Assembly (NCBI GenBank): GCA_018296165.2
Contig: JACKQL020000023.1
Coordinates: 248,001 to 312,000, forward strand
Source of the DNA: Termitomyces sp. T153
Taxonomy: Eukaryota > Basidiomycota > Agaricomycetes > Agaricales > Lyophyllaceae
Reading direction: 5' to 3'
Length of the DNA: 64,000 nt
Positions 9,946-20,297 of this stretch are shown piece by piece. Numbering within the stretch: position 1 is the first letter of the stretch; every line of letters begins with the position of its first letter. The notes beneath the pieces are model-generated. The model searched no databases. It was not told where the DNA came from and worked only from the letters and a program-made list of their open reading frames with translations. Both the position numbers and the translations under genes were made by a program.

Positions 9946-12900
9946 CTCCCCCAGATATGTTGGGCGCACGGATGTAATAAGACCTGGTTTTGTTATAAGG
10001 TAGTCGTGCTGAGCACGCGGTAAGGATTTGGTGAATAAGTTGGCTATATTTTCGGTGGACGGCAATGGTTTGATCTCGATGTCGCCGTCCTGGACTCATT
10101 TGCGAATATAGTGGTGGCGTATGTTGATGTGTTTAGCTTGCGAGTGTCCCTTGGTCGACTCTGCCAGGGCTATAGATGAGTGATTATCAGCGTTAAGTAT
10201 GATAGGCAAAAGTTGCGGCAGATCAATTTCGACAAGAAAGTTGTGCATCCATAGTCCCTGCTGAGCCCCTCGAGTCAGGGCCATATACTCGGCCTCAGTC
10301 GTTGATAGTGCAACAGTATGCTGGCGCTTTGAGCTCCAGGAAACCGCTCCCCCTGCCATCATGAAAACGTAGCCACTGGTCGAGCATCTGGTGTCGAGGT
10401 CCCCCCTGAAGTCCGCATCAACATATCCAATCGGCTTAAGTGAGGTGTCTGGCTGTCGGGAATACATGATGTGGTAACCAAGAGTTCCTTTTACATAGCC
10501 AGCGACGTGGGTGAGCGCGTTCCAGTGGGCTGGTCCTGGGTTTGATTGGAACCTAGCTAGGATGCCGACTGCATATGATAAGTCAGGCCTGGTAGCCACT
10601 TGTGCCCACATTAATGAGCCCAACAATCTGCGGTACAGTTTGTCAGCCATGAAGAGTTTATCTGCTTCCGTTTGGGGACTCATTGATTTGGTGAGTCGGA
10701 TCCCCGTTGGTAGTGGTGTGTGATGGGCGTTGCAGTCCTGCAATCCAAAACGTTCAAGAACTCTTTTGAGGTATGATTGCTGCGAGAGTGAAATGGAACC
10801 GGTCTGGTGGTCATGTTTGATTGCCATCCCTACAATGAAGGATGGGTCTCCGAGGTCCTTGATCTCATAGGCATTTCCAAGCTCTCGTTTGGCATCTGCC
10901 GCGCCCTGGGCAGCTGTCGATAGTCCAAAGGTGTCATCGGTAAATGTATTTGTGATAGTATGTTCCCCATTGATCATCCTTGTCTGTACACAGCTGTCTG
11001 CGTGAGATGTTTTATACCCAAGGTTTTTGTAGGCTTTGTCCAGGGTGCGCCACCAGTCTCTTCCACCCTGCATCATCCCGTAAATGGTTTTCAATAAGCG
11101 GCATACCTTGCCCTCTCCCCCTTGGAAACCTGGCGGGACCTGCATGTACACCGTGTGTTCTGGGACACTATTGAGATATGCTGAGACAAAATCGACTTGC
11201 CATATGTGTAAGTTGAGCTGCACTGCTATTGCCGCCGAGATTCTCAAGGACTCGAGGCGCACCACTGCTGCGTACATCTCATCAAAATCCTCCCCTGCAA
11301 CCTGCAAATAGCCCTTAGCCACAAGTTGTGCTTTCTGTCGTACCACATTTCCCTCCGCATCATACTTGTTTGCATAGACCCAACAGCAACCAATGATCTT
11401 CTTCTCCTCAGGCACCTCCTTGCATGGCACGAGCTCAAAGACCTTCCTGTCTGCCAGTATCTTGAGCTCCTGCTCCATCACTGGTACCCATAGGTCCGCC
11501 CGTCTCATGGCCTCGCCATAGTGCTCAGGTATGTATTTGTCATCGTCCGCCATGTCCGACTCGTTCAGTGTGGCTAGGAAAGCGAATGCGTCCTCAGCCA
11601 GGTACGACCGTGGTGGAATGTCCCTCATCTCGGTGCTCTGCTTTGCTGCCAGTCGCTCTGATTGGCAAGGATGAGGTTGGTCAGCCGCCACAGGCACCAG
11701 CACCGTCGCCAAGTCTGTGTCAGGCACCAGGGCGCTGGAGGGGTCAGGGTTGTTCCCACTTGGCTCATGGAGTGGTGCGTCAGTCGGGTGGATGCATGGC
11801 GCTATGGGTTGGCGGGTAGGCAGCACACCTGGGACAGCCGGGTTGGGCGGAGGAACTGAGTCAGACAGCAGTACATCATCATCAGTGTCCCCAACAACCG
11901 TGAGAGACTGGTGTCTGGTCCCCTCGTCAAAGATCACATCACAGGATGTAACCACCATGTGATTTCCTCAGTTGTACAGTCGGTATCCATTGTCACAGTA
12001 CCCCACAAAAGTGTATTTCATGGACCTGGGGTCAAGTTTTGACCGCACCAGCTCCTCTGGTACTTTTGCAAAGGCCACACAACCAAAAGGGCGTAAGAAA
12101 TCGACCCCCTGGCGCCTTCCAGACCATGCCTCCTCAGGTACAGCATTCGGGTGCCATGACGAAGGGATCAGATTCCTTGTTAGTATCTGCGTTGCTGCGG
12201 CCTCAGCCCACAGGGTCTTGGGGAGCCCACTCTCTGCCAGGAGGCATCTAATGCCCTCAATCATGGTCCGGATGCATCGCTCTGCCAAGCCGTTTTGGGC
12301 ATGGGCATAGGGAACAGTGATGTTCATGTATATGCCATTTGATGCGCAGTAAGTAATCCAGTCGCTGTTTATCCATTCGCGCCCCATGTCGATCCTGACC
12401 ATCTGTAGTTTTCTCCCTGTCTGTCTTTTGGATTCGGCATGATAAGTTTTGAACGCAGACAAGGTAGTCTCTGCGTCCTTCCGTGAGAGGAAATATCCAG
12501 TGAGGTGAGAGGTGCCACCATCTACCGCAATCATCATATATGATGCTCCCCCTAATGACGCCACTGACACTGGTCCCCAGAGATCGATGTGCACACACTA
12601 GTTTGGTTTCAATTCTACCTCCACCTCAGCGTCATAAGGTCAGGCTGCGTGCTTCCCATACACGCAGTCCTTGCAGATCCCTTTCGCATCACCACTGCCT
12701 GTGATTGTTAGGCTGTCGACCAAACCCTTTGTAGCAAGATCGCGTATACTTTTCACCGCGGTGTGGCCAAAACGTTGGTGCCATAAGTCAATTCCTGCTG
12801 GCTTGGATAGCGACAATGCCACCATAGCCTGTGTCCCTGGCGGCATGTCGGGGTCAAAAGAGGTAAGCGAGTACATACCCCTCTCCTGTCGGCCAATCAG

Positions 12901-14259
12901 TACCTCTCTCCCAGACGCATCTTGGAAGATGGCCTTGTCCTTGGTAAAGGTCACTGAGAAGCCTGCCTCATCGAACTTCCCAACTGAGACTAAGTTTGCC
13001 GCCAAGTCTGGCGTGTGTAGTGCCCATCCGAACACAAGTTCTGATGATCCCAACGGTGTCTGGACTGTCTTCCTCACCGTCCCCTGACCAATAATTCAGA
13101 AGACACCACCAACAGGGGTGGACTGGCCCTCCCATGGTGTGCTGAGCTCCTCATAATCAGAGAACACATTACGGTCTACAAAACAGTGATCGCTCGCTCC
13201 AGAATCCGTGTATGTGGGCACCGGTCCATTTGCTTTAATGGCATACAAACTCGGCGCTTTGGGGTGGGCCATGAGTGCGTACGACACATGGGAGATTGGA
13301 GTGGATGTATCGGCAAGTTTGGCTTGGGGTGTGGTAGTGTCAGTCTTGGGGTTTGCTGACTTTTTTGCTGCCTCTAGCGCAGCAAGGGCACTCTCGCGGT
13401 TCCGGAAAGTCTGCGGGAATTGGCCCTCCTTCCCGCCACCTCGCCAGTAGCAGTTCTCCATTGTGTGGCCCGTGCATTTACAATCCGGGTTGAGGCACAT
13501 GACTTTGGGTCTGGAGGGTTTAGCATCGGCCTGTAGTGGAGTCACCGTGGTCCCCGCAGCCTGTTTCTGCATCTTGAGCCTTTCCCAGTGAACAGAGAGA
13601 CCCGCTATAAGTGTTGTGGAAGTTGTTGTGGTGTAGAGGCTCGCCACAATAGTGTTCCAGGATTCTGGTAGGGAGTTCATGATGATTGTATGGAATGTGG
13701 CATTGCTAATCGATGCGCCCCTCTCAACAGCTTCTTGCCACTTTGTCCGCAAGTCTGCCAGGTGTGCCATGAAGTCCGACCCATCAACATACAAAGTAGT
13801 GCGCAGTCTGTTCTCGGCGCCCATTGCTGCAAGATCAGAAACCGTGCCCTAGGTGTTGGTGAGCGCTTTCCATGCCTCTGCTGCTGTACCTCCCATTTTA
13901 ATGCCAAGTCCGATCGGATTTTTGCAGTTGTTGACGATCAACGACAAGGTCCAGGCATCCCTCATGTCCCACTCCTCTGCCGTGGGGTTTTGGGAGGTCC
14001 ATCTCATTGGTTCGTCTGAAGTGGGTGTAGTTTTGGTCTCATCGGCAGTCTGTTGTTCCGCTTTGACCTTTTCTGTGGGTGCCATCATCCTGTTTTCGGT
14101 GTCGGGGTTGACAATACTGCCATCAAGGTACCCCCTTGCGCCACGGGTCCGTGTTGCAATGAGAACCCTGTCCCTGAACGACGCAAAGTTTGTCCCGTCA
14201 AAATGTGATTCGTTGGGGAATGTAGGGGGGTTAGGTGTGTTTGTGTTGCCAGTAGACAT
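9940..14259 (-). pseudogene. C1 copia gag-pol polyprotein, six nonsense codons
   Basis: One reading frame of 1440 codons starts at ATG 14257-14259 (MSTGNTN) and ends in the 3' LTR at 9940. It has no frameshift and is interrupted only by TAG 13849, TGA 13096, TGA 12640, TAG 12598, TGA 11968 and TGA 10096. Domain order: UBN2-type gag; Cys/His zinc knuckle (CLNPDCKCTGHTMENC); protease DSGASDHCF; gag-pre-integrase with H..H and CKDC; integrase HIDLWGP with RIDMGREW and AERCIRTMIEG; RT with WQVDFVSAYLN and an active site reading FTDDTF; RNase H YVDADFRGDLDTR, SSKRQHTVALSTTEAEY and HIRHHYIRK. The four TGAs fit CGA-to-TGA change. Frames that appear to start at 14493 are artefacts reaching into the LTR. 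In life it would encode the virus-like-particle and reverse-transcription proteins. Confidence 0.95.
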
Positions 14260-14336
14260 TTTTCTGTGTGCAATTGCAAGTTTAAAAGAGTCGTCTGTGT
14301 TGATGGTTAGGCTTGCCGCAGTGGGAAGAGCTAACA

Positions 14337-14350
14337 GGGGCCTGATAACC
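14337..14350 (-). other. C1 primer-binding site (half-tRNA type)
   Basis: Directly after the 5' LTR (minus strand) comes GGTTATCAGGCCCC. It resembles the copia-type site that pairs with the anticodon stem-loop of a cleaved initiator tRNA (GGTTATGGGCCC), with two changes. The matching polypurine tract CTGGGGGAG is at 9946-9954, next to the 3' LTR. Confidence 0.7.
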
Positions 14351-14719
14351 TGTAGAGTCGAAAATACAACGTAAGTCCTCAGAGGCTCTACAAAAAGTGG
14401 AGACGACTTTATTGACCTGTAGAGTCGAAAATACAACGTAAGTCTACAGGTACATAAGTAAATATTGACGAAACGGTAGTAAGTGATGCTCACCCTCAGA
14501 GGCTCTACAAAAAGTGGAGATGACTGAGGGTGGCAACTATGCGTACATAAGTTTTATAGTAACAAAAATAAATTCCTCCAAAGATTAGTAAACAACAAAC
14601 TCACCGGCACACGAGGCTAGTGGTGGCGGTGTCCAAAAATAGAAGTAATAAGCAAAATAAAAACTAAAAGGAAAGAAAACACTGAGATATCCACGTGTCC
14701 TAGTATATCTCCCTTAACA
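14351..14719 (-). repeat. C1 5' LTR (369 bp)
   Basis: Same length as the 3' LTR with identical ends. It keeps CpGs that the other copy has lost (GAGTCG against GAGTCA) and vice versa (GGCG against GGCA), and at several sites each copy decayed differently from a shared CpG. Immediately inside it is the primer-binding site. Confidence 0.97.
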
Positions 14720-14724
14720 AGGGG

Positions 14725-15642
14725 GCATGGTGGCTCAGCTGGCACCATTGTGTTCCCAAAGCAGGTCAGCTGACTTGTGAGTACAAGGTTGGGGTTTTGA
14801 CTCTGGCTGAGTGTGCCTGTGTGGAAAACACCTTAGACACCATGTGGGTTACTTCAACACCACTGGAAAGCCACTGCCTGCATGTGTTGATTAGGCAGGC
14901 TTTGTAGCGCAGGCTGACTTAGACCGACCAATCAGCACATGATACAATGAGGCACAGTGACCACCATGCTTGTGACCAGATGAGAAAAACAGATGGTTTC
15001 CATGGTGTGACAGATTTGGGAGAGGGCTAAGGTCTTTGCTGACCAAGTGGGTCGTGGTATGGGTAGGCATGAGAATAGGATGTCAATAGTTCAATCAGGC
15101 TGCTGACATTACTGTGTGGTCCATTGGATGGTGCCGGTTATGACAGCAATGTTCAATCAGGTGCCTAGCCAAAAGGTGCGGCATGTCTGTCACTAGTGGT
15201 ATACTGGCCCATACCATTGCAGGTTCTGAATCTCGGGATTGATCTTCTGAAGGTAGCGTCTGGGCATGGGGAAGGGTTAGTTGTGAGACCCTTACTGGTG
15301 TGTGGGAGTGGGAGCCTGGAGCTGGGCAATGCACCTTACATGGGGCATACCAGCACACATACAGTAAGCCCTGCTGAGTATAGCTGGGTTTAGAAATTGG
15401 GATGGCACATTAGCGACAGATGGTATGGGACTTAGGTGTGGGAAGTAGTATGAACTCCAACAAAGTCAAATTGTAGTAAAGTGGCTATGAGGCATAACTG
15501 GCATCAGCTGAAAAGGGATTGGGCTGGAGAACTAGTTGGAGTGTCCGTAATCACCACCCCCATTATGTACTGTAGGACCTAGGACACTTACGGGTCATGT
15601 GTAAAATAGGTCTTAAAAGAAATAAAAAGATCAACTAACCAA
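14725..15642 (+). mobile_element. SINE-like element with tRNA-type pol III promoter
   Basis: When copia C1 is removed, the seven bases at 9570-9576 join to 14725-15642 as one ~925-bp insert flanked by the 13-bp direct repeat TCATCAGTAAAGT (9557-9569 and 15643-15655) inside G1b RNase H. Close to its 5' end is TGGCTCAGCTGG, which fits the pol III A box TRGCNNAGYNGG, followed at a tRNA-like distance by a degraded B box (GGGTTTTGACTC against GGTTCRANNC). The 3' end is A-rich with AAATAAAAAG-like runs. No ORF with a protein motif is present. A variable-length TSD, a tRNA head and an A-rich tail are SINE hallmarks, though 925 bp is long, so the body may be composite. I infer mobilisation by an unseen LINE. 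Confidence 0.65.
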
Positions 15643-15655
15643 TCATCAGTAAAGT

Positions 15656-17530
15656 CAACCATATACTACATTAAAGATATACTTCAAAACCCCAACATTC
15701 AGCCCTCTGCTAGCATGAATTGCTGGATTATGGCAATCTTAATGTTTCATTCTGAGTTGGTGTACATCAAGGGCACTTTCTATGGCCATAATAGACTGTT
15801 GTGATGCCCTCTGCAGCCTGGTGACCCTGAGCTTGATGATAGTAACAATGATGTCTTTGAGGGTTTGATGGACTGCATGCATGGCTTTGTGCATGCTATA
15901 CAGCTGCCAGTACCCCTCCTTTGCATCTCAGCACCAAACTGTTGCCTGCTACCTTTAGTCACTTATACTCCCCCACCTTTACCACTAGTTGTTTCCCTCC
16001 TTAGCAATGACCCTGGCCATGACACTAGCAACTCATATGAACTGCTTCCTTTTTGCCTATCTCCTGCCAATGAGCCTCAGCCCCTTCACAATGACAGCAG
16101 TACTCTGACCTATGATGTCATACCCCATAGTGCCAGAGCCTTAGCAGAGGACCAGCACCTCCTCACTGTGTGCCAGTGGCTTAGCAACCTCAAGCAACCT
16201 GAAGACCTTAGCAACACCAACTATGCCACATTTGTTTGCTATGCTACCATGTTCTTCTTAGCTGACAGCAAGCTTTAGTAATGGAATCATGATGGCACTC
16301 ACAAGCTATCTGTTGATGCTAGCCACTGTATCCACATCTTGTGTGCTACACATGATGAACTTGAGCACAGAGGCCTCTTTGCTACCAGGGCAGCCCTGCT
16401 GGAGTGCTTTTGGTGGCCTCACATTAGCACCAACATTTCCTGATACATCCACACCTGCCACCTCTGCCAGATCCATCAGACAACCAAAGTCCTCATCCCA
16501 CCAACTGTCACTATGCCCACATCCTTGTTCAGCAAGATTTACATTGACACCATGTTCATACTGCTGTCTAACAAGTTCAAGTACATCATCCAAGGTTGCT
16601 GCTCCCTGATCCACTACCCAGAATTACACATGCTTCAATGCAAGAACACTGCTGCTATTACCAAGTAGATCTTTGAAAATATCATCTGTTGCTGGGCTGA
16701 CCTTTGCAAGATCATTACCAACAATGGGCCTCCTATCATTAAAGCAGTTGCCTACCTAGTGAAATACCACTTGAACCACATTCACATCTCTGGCTACAAC
16801 AAGCACACTAATGGTATAGTGGAGTAACCTCACTTCAATGTTTGGCAAGCACTCTTCAAGGCAGTGGATGGCAACCAGTCCAAGTGGAGTAGTGCCACCT
16901 ACTCAGTCTTCTTGTCTGAAAGAGTCACAGTACACAAGTGCATGGGATGCTCACCTTACTATGCAGCTACAGAAATGCACCCCCTCTTCCCTGCTGACAT
17001 CTTAGAAGCCACCTACCTCCAGCCTCCACCAAACTCAGTATTATCCTCCACTGACCTTATTGCCAGATGCATCATTGACCTCCAGTGACAACCAAAAGAC
17101 CTTAAGCAACTTCACAAGAAAGTCTTTAGTGCCCACCACCAAGCTGCTCTTTGCTTTAAAAGGGAACATGCTGCCACTATCCTCAACTACAACTTCAAGC
17201 ATGGCAACCTTTTCATCATGCACAATACCAGAATTGAAGTCACTCATAACAAGAAGATGTGCCCCTGTTACTCAGAGCCCCTACTGATATTTTCTCATAA
17301 CCATGGTGGTGCTTATATCCTTTGCAAATGAGAGCCATAAGTCCTACATCAACCAGTCACTGCCTTTTGCTTACTCCCATATTTTGCTATCAATATGCCT
17401 AGTAACTTTCTCAACATTGACATGTCAAAACTTTGCCAGTTGGAGGAAACCAACCTCTTGGATGACAAAGACCTGCCTGACATCACTAGTGATGATGACA
17501 ACTAGTGCAGCCCATCCCTTTGCTAAGCCC
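15656..17530 (+). pseudogene. Gypsy relic G1b: RNase H end and integrase
   Basis: This continues the 9262-9569 piece. The RNase H tail YIKDILQNPNIQP is followed by an acidic linker, the integrase zinc-binding region (CHLCQ at about 16450), the core starting at IYIDTMF with ITNNGPP and NKHTNGIVE, then the C-terminal NTRIEV and GAYILCK blocks, closing at DITSDDDN. Each block aligns with G1 on the other strand (22760-24560). The expected second catalytic Asp of the integrase core (TDNGPP in relatives) reads TNNGPP here and in G1. Several in-frame stops and at least one frameshift (near 15664) make it dead. The family corresponds to the agaricomycete gypsy group whose polyproteins carry a DUF4100-type region. 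Confidence 0.85.
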
Positions 17531-17879
17531 TTATACTTTTTTTTTTTTGATTTCTTGATACTATACTGAAAATTGTCTTAAATACTCTACAGAATTGTTT
17601 TTTTTGTTGTCATTTCTTGTTGCTACCTCAAGATGCAGTACTATACCTTTGCTAAGCTGCCTTGCACAAACCTACAGGTTTTTCTTTGCTATAGTGATCT
17701 ACTGAGTATTTCCCCTTCAAGGTCCTTTGCTACTGCTATGTGTTTCTTTTCTGTTTTGCTTGTTTTTGCTTTCCTGGTGCTAGCAGTAAATCCTTCTCAC
17801 ACTTCTTATTTTTCACACAAGAATCACTATATTACATTTTCATTTTGTCCCTGATAAGGGCACTACACTATATACTATT

Positions 17880-17975
17880 AGACCCCTTAAGAGGGTCAGT
17901 CTGCATGCAAAGGGCCCCTTAGGGAGGCTAGTCCATCCACAATAACTATGAAATCAAAAGACCCCTTAAGGAGAT
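17880..17975. repeat. CCCCTTAAGGGG-like palindromes between convergent genes
   Basis: Three copies of CCCCTTAAGRGG or CCCCTTAGGGAGG followed by CAGTC/TAGTC-type bases lie in the ~500 bp between the end of G1b pol (+) and the antisense gene (-). A related CTCCCTTAAGGGGCC stands at the equivalent place in G1 (22380-22395). The position suggests 3'-end formation or termination for converging transcripts, which is inference. The rest of 17531-18029 is T-rich noncoding DNA alignable with 22321-22759 of G1. Confidence 0.5.
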
Positions 17976-18029
17976 CAGTCAGTCATGTCCATGGCAGGGT
18001 CAAGCAGTTCAAAGTCACTGGATGGGAGT

Positions 18030-18420
18030 ATGGGAGGATTGACTAGTGCTAAGTCCACCTCTCATAGGTTTTTTGCTAACTGCCAAGTGATGGCAGTATT
18101 GCAATCATCCTGGAGCCTCTGAAGGATCTCCACCATCCTCTCCAAGATCCAATACCTCATTGATGCAGCCACCAGGTCCCTCTCCACAGCAACAAACTCC
18201 TGTTCAAACATCAGCTCTGCTGCCACCACGCACTCAATTGTGCTCCAAGTGAGTGTGCAAATCCAGGGCCAACACAGACACTACAAAGTCCTCACTGAGC
18301 CAGTCCAAGTTGTCCTGTGTTGCTTGGAATCAGGGGAGTTCAGTCCATTCCCCAGGGCACTAGGGGAGATATCAGAACAAAGTTAGTAAGCAACAAATTG
18401 AGGACTTACTGGAACCTCCT
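18030..18420 (-). pseudogene. Antisense accessory gene of G1b, terminal exon relic
   Basis: Minus-strand translation gives a helical segment (EFVAVERDLVAASMRYW, then a LQRLQDDCNTAITWQ-type stretch) that aligns with the last exon of the G1 antisense gene (RELEVAREELVVARAWH and YQCNCQAFLAWQ at 22100-22240). It lies downstream of G1b integrase and on the opposite strand, as in G1. Frames are broken and upstream exons are separated by insertion of copia C2 at 18517-18521. DNA just right of C2 (48566-48700, minus strand) may hold part of the preceding exon, but similarity there is weak. Confidence 0.55.
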
Positions 18421-18521
18421 GCCAAGGCACAGAGGTGTTGCTAGTGGTTGGCACCTAAGGAGCCTGCTCAGGGGGGGGGGGTTTGCTAGCACTACAATAA
18501 AAAATCACTAACAGGACTATA

Positions 18522-18800
18522 TAACAGACAGGTAGTTTGAGTACATGCAGGGAAGGTTGCAGTCAGCATGGGGAGGCAACAATAGAGTCTTGACTTAGAA
18601 ATCATGCAAGGAGCTGGAGTTTAATAGGAACAGTTTTATTGGATATGTAAGGACACAATGTAATTATTATGCTCACCTGGAGTTCAATGGGAATGGTTGA
18701 ACTCCATGTGAGCAATTGCAAGCACAAAAAACTCAGAGAGTTTGTGAGTGTTAGCATTTGTGGGTCTAGATGTGATGACAATTGAGGAATACTTCCATCA
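18522..18800 (-). repeat. C2 3' LTR (279 bp)
   Basis: The ends in element orientation are TGATGGAAGTATT and CTGTCTGTTA. It is followed on its internal side by the polypurine tract AAGTGGGAG (18801-18812). It closely matches the LTR at 48282, the differences being mostly transitions. Confidence 0.95.
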
Positions 18801-19070
18801 CTCCCACTTGACAAAATTCATCCACCCATAACTAATGACTCCCAATGCATTGCTGAATTTTTTGAATGCTTCACATGGGCAGGAGAGATTTTGTAAAGAT
18901 GTCAGCTAGCATATCCTTAGTAGAGCAGTAACAAAGTTCAATTTCTTTGGTCTCAATGTGCTTGCATAGGAAATGATGCTGAATGTCAATGTGCTTAGCT
19001 TGTGAATGTGCAACAGGGTTCTGTGCCAGTGCTATGTAACCTTGGTTGTCCATGCGGATGACCATTGAGG
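18801..19070 (-). pseudogene. C2 copia RNase H C-terminal end
   Basis: The minus frame carries the end of copia RNase H: MDNQGYIALAQNPV, HSQAKHIDIQHHF and KDMLADIFTKSLL, followed by a short tail to the polypurine tract. These motifs pair with the tRNA-primed copia polyprotein C-terminus. The sequence is cut off at 19070/19071 by the G1 LTR, and the upstream RNase H and RT codons do not resume on the far side of G1. Confidence 0.9.
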
Positions 19071-20126
19071 TGCTCCTATGCTGCCTAATGCCATGCAGGA
19101 CACCTAAAAAGAGAACCTAGCACTAATCACTAGATAGGGTAGCTGGCAGTAGGAAGTTAATAGTAAAGGGCAAGTCAGTAACCATCCCAGAGAATGAGAG
19201 TGATAGTTGTGTTATAAGGTGAAGTTGAAAGGATTGCTATTGCTAGCCTAAGTCACTAGTGACAGAAAAGGGAGTAGGTGAAGACAAGAAGCATCACTAA
19301 GACAAAGCAAACTCTTAATGGTGGTGGTAGAATTAGGGAGTAAGGTAAAAAAAAAGGAAGATGGTAATAGAGACACTGAATCAAGGGGATGAATGTAAAC
19401 TGGTTGCTAGCTGCAGTTGCTAATGTAACTAAGTTGAAATAATGTCAAAGGGCACCCACAGTTGGTACCACACTAAGTCAAGGTCGAAGTTGATAAGACT
19501 TGTCACAAAGTCAAAGTCAACAGCAAGGAAGGAATAGAGTGATGAGAGAAGCAAAGTGAAATCCCAAGCTGGTAAGCTTAGACCATACTGCTTGAGGGGG
19601 GATCTATCTGAGTCAATTCTCCTCCTTCCTAGTGTCTATGTACAGGCAGTATTTATATGGTTCCAAAGTATAGTATGGGAAAGTAAGCAAATAGTCATCA
19701 CTAGTGACAGCATCTGTCAAATGTTTATGGTCTGTACAAGGTGTCAGTCTGTAACTAAGTAAAAAAAAAACCATAAGCAAAGTCTCTGACATGTAGACAC
19801 CATTCAAGTATGTTGGTCAGCTTGACAAAGGGAATGATAGCAAAAAGGTATGCATCTGGCAATATATCCATATATAGTGAGACAACGTCATTTTGTTACC
19901 AGAGTCGCTAGGATCACTAAAGTCACTAGGAAGAGTCTAGGCCTTGCTGATCTAAGCCCAAGTTCCAGGCTCCACATGCTAAAGTCCCATGCTAAGGCTA
20001 CCTCAGTCCAGATTTTGGGCTAAGCCCTGCATGCTGAGTGTTGTGACTTGTGCCAAATTTAAAATAGTCAGCTGCCACTAAGTCTGAAATGCCAAAATGG
20101 TGCTCAGTGACAACTGGGACTCATCA
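19071..20126 (-). repeat. G1 3' LTR (1056 bp)
   Basis: In element orientation it runs from TGATGAGTCCC to CATAGGAGCA. A TATA-like ATATAAATA lies at about 19650-19658 on the minus strand. The polypurine tract AGAGGAGGA is just inside at 20127-20136. Two further copies of the LTR exist: 39691-40335 (truncated) and 58870-59959 (full length, younger). Confidence 0.9.
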
Positions 20127-20297
20127 TCCTCCTCTATACTGAAATCTTGACTGCCCTCAGTCAACCCCAAAGTCACATGTTTGATCACCTGGTCTGTGCA
20201 CCAAAAAGATTTGAATAAAAGTGGCTGGCAGTTTTGCTTGAACTTCATCACCCCACTTTCCTCCCATCTAATCTTCTTCTATCTCAATCTTATCGCT
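20127..20297 (+). promoter_or_regulatory. Upstream region of the G1 antisense gene
   Basis: A 171-bp spacer between the 3' LTR and the ATG at 20298. It holds TTGATCA at 20181-20187 and a TATA-like AATAAAAG at 20214-20221, about 80 bp before the ATG. The same two signals, TGATCA sites then an ATTAAAAG box, occur upstream of the G2 and G4 antisense genes. Promoter activity is inferred from position and conservation only. Confidence 0.5.

Larger units (their letters stand above)
9577..14719 (-). mobile_element. Ty1/copia LTR retrotransposon C1, complete
   Basis: A 5143-bp element with two 369-bp LTRs, TG...CA ends (TGTTAAGGG...CTCTACA in its own orientation) and a 5-bp TSD AGGGG at 9572-9576 and 14720-14724. 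It has a half-tRNA-type primer site and a polypurine tract next to the LTRs. It was inserted near the 5' end of the SINE-like element. The single gag-pol frame has gag, protease, integrase, RT and RNase H in copia order. The LTRs differ only by transitions, nearly all at CpG sites, so it is recent. It is dead because of six in-frame stop codons. Confidence 0.97.

Noticed and set aside
13849..14493. Copia gag start at 14493
   Set aside because: That ATG and the next ~45 codons are in the 5' LTR and primer site. The supported start is ATG 14257-14259.
14725..14830. A functional tRNA gene
   Set aside because: Only A- and B-box-like phrases are present. There is no cloverleaf with a proper acceptor stem, and the TSD shows a mobile element.
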